Below, in pieces: positions 55,152 to 62,599 of a stretch of DNA of 64,000 nucleotides. Both the position numbers and the translations under genes were made by a program. The notes beneath the pieces were generated by a model, which worked only from the letters and a program-made list of their open reading frames with translations, searched no databases and was not told where the DNA came from. The stretch covers positions 868,001-932,000 of the forward strand of contig NZ_SLVB01000001.1 of NCBI RefSeq assembly GCF_004341845.1, given 5' to 3'. The stretch is from Novosphingobium sp. PhB165 (GTDB taxonomy: Bacteria; Pseudomonadota; Alphaproteobacteria; Sphingomonadales; Sphingomonadaceae). The first letter of the stretch is position 1; the number at the start of each line of letters is the position of its first letter.

Positions 55152-55184
55152 AAAGGCCCTCGCGAAAGCGGGGGCCTTTTTTTT
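55152..55184 (+). terminator. rho-independent terminator after gltA
   Basis: Stem AAAGGCCCTCGC/GCGGGGGCCTTT with a GAAA tetraloop, followed by eight T residues (55177-55184), 22 bases after the gltA stop. Confidence 0.95.
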
Positions 55185-55276
55185 GTTGCTCTACGAATCA
55201 AGGATATTGTTGCGAAAGCCACAAATTGGCCGCAAGTTGTTACTACACAGCCACTGGGCCATTATGGGGCATTACC

Positions 55277-55504
55277 ATGCTGTTCTTGAGAATTCTCGCC
55301 TGCATCATCGGCCTCCTGGCCGTCGCGCTGGGCGTGCTTTGGGTCGGACAGGGGACCGGACTGGTGCTCTGGCCCGCAAACAGCTTCATGATAGACGATC
55401 GCGGTTGGGCCGTTCGCGGCGCCGTCATGGTCTGTGTTGGCGCGATTCTGCTGTGGCTGGCGTGGCGAAATAACGGGCGTAGCAGCAGCGACAACCGGCT
55501 CTAG
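55277..55504 (+). CDS. small two-helix membrane protein, unknown function
   Basis: A 75-residue protein with two membrane helices (residues 2-22 and 44-63) separated by a short loop with LVLWPANSFMIDDRGWAVRG. GGGG (55266-55269) may serve as ribosome-binding site, 7-11 bases before the ATG. No family with known function is recognised; the size and pattern resemble small conserved sphingomonad membrane proteins. It stands alone after the gltA terminator. Confidence 0.65.
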   Translation: MLFLRILACIIGLLAVALGVLWVGQGTGLVLWPANSFMIDDRGWAVRGAVMVCVGAILLWLAWRNNGRSSSDNRL

Positions 55505-55589
55505 GCCACTTCGTCGCAGCCGATCCCAACATTATTATTTGAAATCAATGCAATGATCGAACCATCTCGGCTCGAACTGAACTGAATCA

Positions 55590-56984
55590 TCAGGCCTCGC
55601 GGTCAGCCGGCAATTCAAGAATGAACCGCGCACCCTGCCCTGGAGCGCTCTCCACGGTAAGGTCGCCGCCCATGGCACGCGCCAGGCACCGCGAAATGTA
55701 GAGACCAAGCCCAGAACCACCATCGCCGCTGCGACCAAGGCGCTCGAACTTCTCGAAGACGCGTTCCTGATCCTCAAGCGCCAAGCCCGGCCCTTGGTCG
55801 GCCACCGTCACGTAAGCCCGCCCATCAAGCGAATCCAGCCTGATCCAGACTTGTGAGCCTTCGGGCGAATAGCGGACCGCATTGCCGATCAGGTTCAGCA
55901 TGATCTGTAGAACGCGGCGGAATTCAGCGATGGCCGGCAGACTCTCGGTCCAGTGCGGCGCCTCGACCCTGATACCCTTTTCCTGCGCACGCACATTGAG
56001 AATTCCCGCGCCCTGCCGGGCGACTTCGGAAAGATCGATATGGTCGGGGATCGTGTCAAAATTGTCGGATTCGACGACTTCCAGGTCGGCCAGGTCCTCA
56101 AGCAAGCCGAGCAGCAGCTTGCCCGCCCCCGCGATCTCACCGGCATATTCAGCGTAGGCATCAGGCAACGGCCCAGCGAGCCGCGTGCGGATCGTCTCCG
56201 CATTGGCGATGATCCGGGCGATCGGCTGCCGCAGCACCGGCGCGAGATCCTGTCCCACCAGACTGCGCCGCATGAGCGGCTCGGCCGGCAAATGCACTGT
56301 CGGCAACGGTGCCGAAGGCGCATCCGAAACCAGCAGAAGTTCGAACCCGGTCGGATCAAAACCAGGCTGGAACTGCGGAACAAGCGCCACTCGCCAAGGC
56401 CTCTGCGAACCCGCCACGCAGACCCGGGCCCCGTCGAGCAGGCGCCAATGCAGCGGCTGACGCTGCGTAAAGTTTTCCGGCGGCACAAAATCGGTCCAGG
56501 GCTTGCCAAGTCCGCCCGCCATGGCCGCGGCAACGCCTGCGAGTTCGGGACTGTCCGTCTCAACCGAAAGCACCCGCTGCGCGCCGTCAAGCCGCGCCGT
56601 CAACTCGGCAAGGTGCCGGTCGATCATCGTACGGCGACGATCGGAAGCTGCGGTGTCCTCGACAGCCACTTGCGTCGTCTGCCAGTTGCGGACGACGATC
56701 TCGCAACATCCGGCCTCGTCCGAATCATCCTCGCCGAAGAGCGGCTGGATCTCCACCCAGGCTGTTACGAGTTCGGCGCCATCAAAGGCCGTAATTGCGC
56801 GTGCCAGGCGGAAGCCGTAACTCCGGGCCTTGCGGACGATATCGAGGAGTTCCGGCACCGCAATCGCACCGGGAACCGCGCCGCCACACCGCGTCTGCAA
56901 TCCGGCCAGCGGCTCGTCAGCGCGCGTCAGACGGTCCTGCGCGTCACATTCGGCACGAGCCACGATGTTGCCGATGGCGAGCAT
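55590..56984 (-). CDS. histidine-kinase-like protein lacking the phosphoacceptor His
   Basis: A 464-residue protein. The first 240 residues are a PAS-like sensory region without membrane helices. A dimerisation helix follows, but where kinases have HExxRxP it reads APVLRQPIA, with Pro249 at the phosphoacceptor place. The ATP-binding domain is complete: N box NLIGNAVRYSP (363-373), G1 DQGPG (396-400), F box FEKF and G2 GSGLGLYISR (423-432). It could bind ATP but should not autophosphorylate in the usual way. It is co-translated (TGATG overlap) with the unknown gene upstream. Confidence 0.85.
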   Translation of the reverse strand: MLAIGNIVARAECDAQDRLTRADEPLAGLQTRCGGAVPGAIAVPELLDIVRKARSYGFRLARAITAFDGAELVTAWVEIQPLFGEDDSDEAGCCEIVVRNWQTTQVAVEDTAASDRRRTMIDRHLAELTARLDGAQRVLSVETDSPELAGVAAAMAGGLGKPWTDFVPPENFTQRQPLHWRLLDGARVCVAGSQRPWRVALVPQFQPGFDPTGFELLLVSDAPSAPLPTVHLPAEPLMRRSLVGQDLAPVLRQPIARIIANAETIRTRLAGPLPDAYAEYAGEIAGAGKLLLGLLEDLADLEVVESDNFDTIPDHIDLSEVARQGAGILNVRAQEKGIRVEAPHWTESLPAIAEFRRVLQIMLNLIGNAVRYSPEGSQVWIRLDSLDGRAYVTVADQGPGLALEDQERVFEKFERLGRSGDGGSGLGLYISRCLARAMGGDLTVESAPGQGARFILELPADREA

Positions 56985-57928
56985 CAGCCCCCCAGACGTC
57001 CCGTTGCCAGGATGATCGCTGCCATGTCCCCGCCGATCTCGTCGAACACCTCGGGCAGGATCTGGCCGGGATGGAACACCAGCATCTGGCGCGTGACTTC
57101 GGCGGCCGAAAGCCCTGCGGCCCGAAGTGCCAGTGCAAGCCGCGCAGCCTGCGCCTCATGGGTGGACAGCACCAGCGCATCGCGCCCAAGTCCGGATCGC
57201 AGCGCCAGCGCGGTGAGGAACAGTGCCAGACCGCCGTAGTCGATCGCCAGCGCATCGTCCACATGATTGCCCAGCCCCATGACGAGCTGCGCAGCAAGGC
57301 CAAGGCGGCTAGCCCCCTCTTCATAGCGTAATCTGACCGCAGCTTCGGTCGCGGCAATCCTCGCGCCCGCATCGGTCGTACCGGACAGGGCGATACGGAG
57401 CGCCTGAAGCGCCCCGTGCAGAAGTTCGCCCGGCAGTTCGGTGAACGGCAGCCCCATCCGGCGCTGCGCCTGACACCAGCGCGCCTGCGCCGCAAGCCAT
57501 GTCATGGCGAGGGCCTGCATGCCCTCGTTCTCGGAAGAAACGAGCGACTGGAGCAGCGGCGAAACGACGGGGTCGAGCGCCATGCGGGCCTGCAACCATT
57601 CGGTCAGACGCCATTCCAGCGCGAGTGCATGAACGTGGCCCAGCAGTGCGCGCTGGTCCATCAAGGCCAGCACAAGCGCCTCGTGCTCCTCGCTTCCCTG
57701 TGCGGGGAGACCGCCCGGCGTTTCGAGCAGCGCCCCGGCCAGGTCACCCAACATGCCGCGCACCCGCGCAAGGATCTCGTCACTGAACAGCGCGCCATCC
57801 TGTGCCGTCAGCAAATGCCGAAGGACGGGCTGGACGCTTGCCGCCAATGCGTCGCCCCGCGCCAGTTCGGCGCGCAGCACGGCCTCGACGTTCTCCACGT
57901 TGGCCGGATGGACAGCATTGTCGATCAT
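56984..57928 (-). CDS. conserved helical protein, unknown function
   Basis: A 314-residue, strongly helical, soluble protein rich in Ala and Leu, with repeated amphipathic helices (for example VENVEAVLRAELARGDALAA and ALFLTALALRSGLGRDALVLS). No signal peptide, membrane helix or known motif is seen. Its stop overlaps the start of the histidine-kinase-like gene by TGATG, so the two products should act together, perhaps as the regulatory partner of the kinase-like protein. That is inference from gene order. Confidence 0.75.
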   Translation of the reverse strand: MIDNAVHPANVENVEAVLRAELARGDALAASVQPVLRHLLTAQDGALFSDEILARVRGMLGDLAGALLETPGGLPAQGSEEHEALVLALMDQRALLGHVHALALEWRLTEWLQARMALDPVVSPLLQSLVSSENEGMQALAMTWLAAQARWCQAQRRMGLPFTELPGELLHGALQALRIALSGTTDAGARIAATEAAVRLRYEEGASRLGLAAQLVMGLGNHVDDALAIDYGGLALFLTALALRSGLGRDALVLSTHEAQAARLALALRAAGLSAAEVTRQMLVFHPGQILPEVFDEIGGDMAAIILATGRLGG

Positions 57929-57964
57929 CCGTCCCTTAATACCCTGTATTTGGTTAAGCCCCGG

Positions 57965-59146
57965 TTAGCCTTTTCTGCGCAGCGGAAGAGCCATGCCAAG
58001 GATGACCAGAGCAACTGCCAGAACCTCCACAATGGGTTCAACCTGCCCGAAACCGGCAGCAAACGCCAGCACAACGCCAAGCAGCGCCCTGTCCCCCGCA
58101 AGCCGCGTTGCCGGCCCGCTGACGACGCGCGGCACCAAGGCCAACAACATCATCAACATTGTGGGAGGAAACATCCAGGACAGAAGGCTTTCGCCGAAAA
58201 GCCGGGGGACACTGGCGAGAATCAGAAGTCCAAAAGTCGCATCAATCACCCAACCGAGTACGTGGGCTCGCGGAATCGCGGGAGGAAGCTGCCCCAGCGC
58301 CTGACGTTCGGCAGAGCGGATCAGTCGGCTCGCCTCGACAAGGATAGCGCCGAGCGATGCGAACAGAAACGCGACCGAAAGCGTCCCGAACCACGCAAGA
58401 CCGCCGGAAATCGCCAGCACCACGAGAACCGCGGCGCTCAGAGCATTGCTCGCATTGCCGGCGTGAAGCAGCGAAGAGCCAAACGACACAACGCCTTGGC
58501 GCGCAATCGCTTGCCCCGGAGACATCGGCTCCCCTTCGCCGAACCGTGTGCGCAACCACTCGGTTTCGACTGCGTGCGCCTCTGCCTCGGTGCGAATCAT
58601 GCGCCAGTTCGCCCCAGCCCTTGCATCGGCGGGTATCTCGCGCATCGGAATGCCGGATTGCAGTGCGATACGCATCAGCGCGGAAGGCACGTCGCAATCG
58701 GCAGGAAGTTCGTGAAGGTGCTCGACCAGGCGCCCGGGAATCTGCATCAGCCCGGCCCCCGCCCGATTGAGATCGATCCGCTCGAACCCTTCGGCCAGCG
58801 CGCCTTCAACGGGTTGAACCAGCACCGCCGGGGCGGGCCCGTCGAACAGCGAAACCGCGCGCGCCGGCTCGGCAAAGAGCCCCTCGCTGACGACGACGAG
58901 TTCGTCATTGGCGGTTACCAGCCCGGAAAGCGGGCGGGAACCGGTAGAAATGTAGAATTGCAGCCCGGCATCCTCAGCCGCGTGCTGAAGCGCGATGAGT
59001 TCCGGCGAAGCGCCGCGCGCGATGCAGATCACCCTCTGGCAATCCATAGCCAGCGCAAGGCCAAGCTGGTGCCGGGCAAGCATAGCCCCGCCCACACGCA
59101 GGAACGCGCGTGGGACCGGCTGACCCGCTCCCGCGGGCTCCGTCAT
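57965..59146 (-). CDS. membrane protein with nucleotidyltransferase-like N-terminus
   Basis: About 393 residues from the ATG at 59146. The N-terminal half (PRAFLRVGGAMLARHQLGLALAMDCQRVICIARG) resembles the opening of NTP-transferase domains, where a glycine-rich loop is followed by a helix and strand, though the usual acidic metal ligands are not clear. The C-terminal half has about six membrane helices (about residues 235-390). A strong GGAGGG lies 29 bases upstream of this ATG and only 7 bases before an in-frame CTG, so an upstream non-ATG start is possible. Function unknown. Confidence 0.65.
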   Translation of the reverse strand: MTEPAGAGQPVPRAFLRVGGAMLARHQLGLALAMDCQRVICIARGASPELIALQHAAEDAGLQFYISTGSRPLSGLVTANDELVVVSEGLFAEPARAVSLFDGPAPAVLVQPVEGALAEGFERIDLNRAGAGLMQIPGRLVEHLHELPADCDVPSALMRIALQSGIPMREIPADARAGANWRMIRTEAEAHAVETEWLRTRFGEGEPMSPGQAIARQGVVSFGSSLLHAGNASNALSAAVLVVLAISGGLAWFGTLSVAFLFASLGAILVEASRLIRSAERQALGQLPPAIPRAHVLGWVIDATFGLLILASVPRLFGESLLSWMFPPTMLMMLLALVPRVVSGPATRLAGDRALLGVVLAFAAGFGQVEPIVEVLAVALVILGMALPLRRKG

Positions 59147-59236
59147 GGCCAGCAATGCGATGCGCAGCTTGTAACCCTCCAGCGACCCCGCACCATGTAA
59201 ACATGGGACGCGCGAGTGCCAAGCGTATGCCTGCAA

Positions 59237-59539
59237 TCAGTCGGCGGAAAACTCGGCGATATAAGCGCGAAGTCGGCGAACCACCGCCGGGTCGCCCGGA
59301 GCCGCGTCCAACGCCTCATCGGCCAGCATCAGCAGCGAGGCGCTGTGGAAGCTGGCCGCGATGCCCTTGAGCCGCATCGCCGCCATTTGCCAGTTTCCGT
59401 CGCAGCGGGCCCGCGCGAGCAGATCCACTTGCCGGTCCACGCTTTCGACGTAAGACGTGCGCAGTTCCGCGAAAAGATCCGCGTCCCCGCCTGCCGCTGC
59501 CGCCAGCGTTGCTTCGAGTGCACCTGCTTCATATGCCAT
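59237..59539 (-). CDS. HPt-like protein lacking the phosphoacceptor His
   Basis: A 100-residue all-helical protein with the size and pattern of single-domain histidine phosphotransfer (HPt) proteins: ALEATLAAAAGGDADLFAELRTSYVES, then the core AAMRLKGIAASFHSASLL. In HPt proteins the core is AHxLKG; here Met55 takes the His position while Leu57-Lys58-Gly59 are kept. It therefore looks like an HPt fold that cannot carry a phosphoryl group. It is divergent from the coiled-coil TipN-like gene with 69 bases between their start codons. Confidence 0.6.
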   Translation of the reverse strand: MAYEAGALEATLAAAAGGDADLFAELRTSYVESVDRQVDLLARARCDGNWQMAAMRLKGIAASFHSASLLMLADEALDAAPGDPAVVRRLRAYIAEFSAD

Positions 59540-59592
59540 TTCCCCAGCTTAATCCGAGAAGGGTTAAAGTGGGGTTTATTGGAGGATCACAC

Positions 59593-59652
59593 ATGGTATC
59601 CTGCCGCCATGTCCGGGGAAAACAGGATCATCGCGTTCGGCGCGAACCATAG
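59593..59652 (+). CDS. possible 19-codon upstream ORF over the TipN-like start
   Basis: ATG 59593 has a strong GGAGGA 6 bases upstream (59581-59586) and opens a 19-codon frame ending TAG at 59650-59652, out of frame with the large gene whose ATG (59609) lies inside it and has no good ribosome-binding site of its own. It may be a translated leader or a coincidence. Confidence 0.3.
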   Translation: MVSCRHVRGKQDHRVRREP

Positions 59653-62248
59653 TGAAAATGGCGATGCCGCAGCGGTTTCGCAGCCTCCCATGACGGAAAA
59701 CGAAGGCGATGCCATGCCCCTGTCGCAGGAAGAATGGCATCGCGCGCTGGCGCCGGCAGCGTTGACGCGTGGCACGGGTGCGCCAAAGTGGCTGCTGCCT
59801 GCCCTCGCCGCCTTCACCGCGGCAGCCTGGACCGGTTTCTTCCTGGGATCGCAATGGCCGCTCCTGAATAGCCTGCCACTGGTGGCGATCCCTGCGACGG
59901 TGACGACCTGGGCGGTTCCCTTGCTGCTGATCGGACTCGTCTGGCTGCTTGCCATGCGCCACAGCGCGCGCGAAGGTAAACGCTTCGGCGATGTCGCACG
60001 GACGCTGTCGCGCGAATCCGCGAATCTCGAAAAGCGGCTGACCGCCGTGAACCGCGAGCTGAGCCTCGCGCGGGAGTTCGTGGCCGCGCAGTCCCGCGAT
60101 CTTGAAGCATTGGGCCGCATCGCTACCGAGCGCCTTTCGCAAAATGCCGAACGATTGCAGGATCTTATCCGCGAAAATGGCGGCCAGGTCGATTCGATCA
60201 GCACTGTCAGCGCGACCGCGCTCGACAACATGGAGAAGCTGCGCAGCCAGCTCCCCGTGATCGCCAGCTCTGCCAAGGACGTCACCAATAACATCGGCAA
60301 CGCCGGCCGGGCGGCGCATGTCCAGCTTGAGGACATGATCAACGGTTTCAACCGCCTCAATGAGTTCGGCTCCGCCAGCGAACGGCAGGTCTCGCGCCTG
60401 CGCGAAGCGGTGGCGACGGCGCTCGACGAATTCACCACCCGCACCGACCGCATGGGCACGCTCGCGGACGAACGCTTCGCCGTTCTGAACGAACGCGGCG
60501 AGGCGTTCCGCACCGAACTCGAACGGCATGAGGTGGAAGCACTCGCGGGTATCCGCACGCGCGCCAACGCGCTCGAAACCGAAATCGCCGAAACGCGCGC
60601 ACAACTCGATCGGCACGAGGAGGAGAGCCTCACCTCCCTGCGCGCCCGGCTCATCGCCCTGCGTGAGGAGAGCGATGTCGTTTCCCGCGCGCTGCGTGAC
60701 AGCGAGGGCCGCGCCGCGGAAGATTGGCGTAAGGCGCTGGAAGAGCTTGAGGACGAGCAGCGCGAAGTCGGCCGTGGCATCACTCGTACACAGGACGCCA
60801 CTATCGGCGCGCTCAAGGCCTCATTGAACGCCATCGCTGCCGACGCCGAGCAACTCGACGGCACAATTGCAGCTCGCCGTGAGCGGCTCGCTGCGGAACT
60901 CGATGCGCGCCAGTCACGCCAGTCCGAGCTCGAACGGGCCGCGATTACCCGTATCGAAGCCATGCTCGGCGATCTTGACGCGGGGATTTCCGAAAGGCTC
61001 GAACGCCATCGCCTGCAAGCCGCGACGCTGGGCGAGCAGGCCGGTGCGATCACCGCTGAACTGGAGCGCTATCAGGCCCGGTTCGATGCCATTGCTGTCA
61101 GCAGCGAAAATATCGAGAGCCGCCTCGCCGGCAGCCTCGGCTCGCTCACTGAACGCCTCACCGCCGCTCGGGCAACGCTTGCCGCGACCGATGGCGATGT
61201 GGAAACGCTCACCCAAGCCAGCGTCCGCCTGCTCGAACTGATTCAGGGCAGCGCACGATATGCCCACAATGACTTGCCCGAATCCCTCGCACTATCCGAG
61301 GATCGGCTGAATCGCCTCCAAGCGGGGATCGCCGCCCTCCTCGCATCGCTGAGGGAATCGGCCGGCAATGGCCTGGAACTCGCCGGGACGATCGAGACGT
61401 CCGGTCTCGGCCTCAAGGCCCTCACCACCGAGCTTGCCGAGGCACAAGCCGAATTGGCCCGCAGCGGTACCGCACACGGTAAGCTACTGGACGAACTGCG
61501 CCAGTCGGTCTCCGCCATCGAAATCGCCACGGACGACGCGGCCGGAAAGGCGCAAGGCGAGCTTCGCGATGCCGTTTCGGCTTTGCAGGCGGCGCTTGCG
61601 GGATCTGTCGAAGCCATCGAGGGCGATAGTGCCGAGCGCATCGCCCGCGTGGCGCAAGAGCTTGGAGACGAAAGCGCACAGGCCATCGACAAGGCCATGC
61701 GCCAGCGTGTGGCCGAAGTGACCGGCCAGTTGGATCAGGCCGTCGCCCATGCTTCGGGCGCCACGCGCGAGGCCACGATCCAGCTTCGCGACCAGCTTGC
61801 GAAAGTGGACGAACTCGTCGGCAACCTGGAAAACCGCGTCGCCCACGCGCGCGAACGGGCCGAAGAGGAAATCGACAACGATTTCGCCCGGCGCGTCGCG
61901 CTCATTACCGAGTCGCTCAATTCGAACGCGATCGACATCGCCACATCGCTCTCGGCCGACGTATCGGATACGGCCTGGGCGGCCTATCTTCGCGGAGATC
62001 GCGGCATCTTCACGCGCCGCGCGGTAGCCCTGCTCGATGCCGGCGAGGTCAAGTCGATCCAGCATCTGTTCGAGCGCGAGACTGCCTTCCGCGAGCACGT
62101 CAGCCGCTACATCCACGATTTCGAGGCGATCCTGCGTCAGGTGCTTTCGACACGCGACGGCAATGCCTTGGGCGTCACCCTGCTCTCATCGGACATGGGC
62201 AAGCTCTACGTCGCGCTGGCACAGGCTATCGAGCGGCTGCGCAATTGA
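59609..62248 (+). CDS. TipN-like two-TM coiled-coil polarity protein
   Basis: An 879-residue protein. A 60-residue cytoplasmic N-terminus is followed by two membrane helices (61-80 and about 98-116) and then about 680 residues of continuous heptad-rich coiled coil (Glu/Arg/Ala/Leu-rich, from RHSAREG to the GEVKSIQHLF region). A compact conserved C-terminus ends in LGVTLLSSDMGKLYVALAQAIERL. Length, the two N-terminal helices and the coiled coil match Caulobacter TipN (about 880 residues), the birth-scar landmark that marks the new pole and orients flagellum and chromosome segregation. The assignment rests on architecture from memory, not a search. Confidence 0.65.
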   Translation: MSGENRIIAFGANHSENGDAAAVSQPPMTENEGDAMPLSQEEWHRALAPAALTRGTGAPKWLLPALAAFTAAAWTGFFLGSQWPLLNSLPLVAIPATVTTWAVPLLLIGLVWLLAMRHSAREGKRFGDVARTLSRESANLEKRLTAVNRELSLAREFVAAQSRDLEALGRIATERLSQNAERLQDLIRENGGQVDSISTVSATALDNMEKLRSQLPVIASSAKDVTNNIGNAGRAAHVQLEDMINGFNRLNEFGSASERQVSRLREAVATALDEFTTRTDRMGTLADERFAVLNERGEAFRTELERHEVEALAGIRTRANALETEIAETRAQLDRHEEESLTSLRARLIALREESDVVSRALRDSEGRAAEDWRKALEELEDEQREVGRGITRTQDATIGALKASLNAIAADAEQLDGTIAARRERLAAELDARQSRQSELERAAITRIEAMLGDLDAGISERLERHRLQAATLGEQAGAITAELERYQARFDAIAVSSENIESRLAGSLGSLTERLTAARATLAATDGDVETLTQASVRLLELIQGSARYAHNDLPESLALSEDRLNRLQAGIAALLASLRESAGNGLELAGTIETSGLGLKALTTELAEAQAELARSGTAHGKLLDELRQSVSAIEIATDDAAGKAQGELRDAVSALQAALAGSVEAIEGDSAERIARVAQELGDESAQAIDKAMRQRVAEVTGQLDQAVAHASGATREATIQLRDQLAKVDELVGNLENRVAHARERAEEEIDNDFARRVALITESLNSNAIDIATSLSADVSDTAWAAYLRGDRGIFTRRAVALLDAGEVKSIQHLFERETAFREHVSRYIHDFEAILRQVLSTRDGNALGVTLLSSDMGKLYVALAQAIERLRN

Positions 62249-62299
62249 TTTGGGACGGTGCCGCGAGGCTGGAACAGCCTCGCGTCCGACCTTCCGGGA

Positions 62300-62596
62300 T
62301 CAGTAGCCGATATCTTTCACCGGCGGCTGCCCAAAGACATTGAGATCGTCGGCAGTGACCCACTGCTCGGCGTAATTCATGTAATAGAGCCCGAAAAGCA
62401 CCAGTCCCAAGACCGTGGCGCGCTTGGCGATAAGCTTCGGGCGGAAGTTCACGGGCGCGCTGTTGGCGTGCCCCTTCTCGACCCGATAGCCAGTCACCTC
62501 ATCGGGCGTCCTCAGGCCGAACGGCATGACGAGGAACGCGGCCAGGACCCAGAACAGGCCGTAAATCGCAATCATCGAAGTCCATTGCATGGCCAT
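62300..62596 (-). CDS. DUF1467 family membrane protein
   Basis: A 98-residue protein with two membrane helices (about residues 8-26 and 58-74). The pattern SMIAIYGLFWVLAAFLVMPFGLRT, then a polar loop with ANSAPVNFRPKLIAKRATVLGLVLFGLYY, is the DUF1467 signature of alphaproteobacteria. The start at 62596 has GGAGGAT, which overlaps the end of the ribonuclease J gene, so the two genes are an operon. Function of the family is unknown. Confidence 0.9.
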   Translation of the reverse strand: MAMQWTSMIAIYGLFWVLAAFLVMPFGLRTPDEVTGYRVEKGHANSAPVNFRPKLIAKRATVLGLVLFGLYYMNYAEQWVTADDLNVFGQPPVKDIGY

Positions 62597-62599
62597 CGC

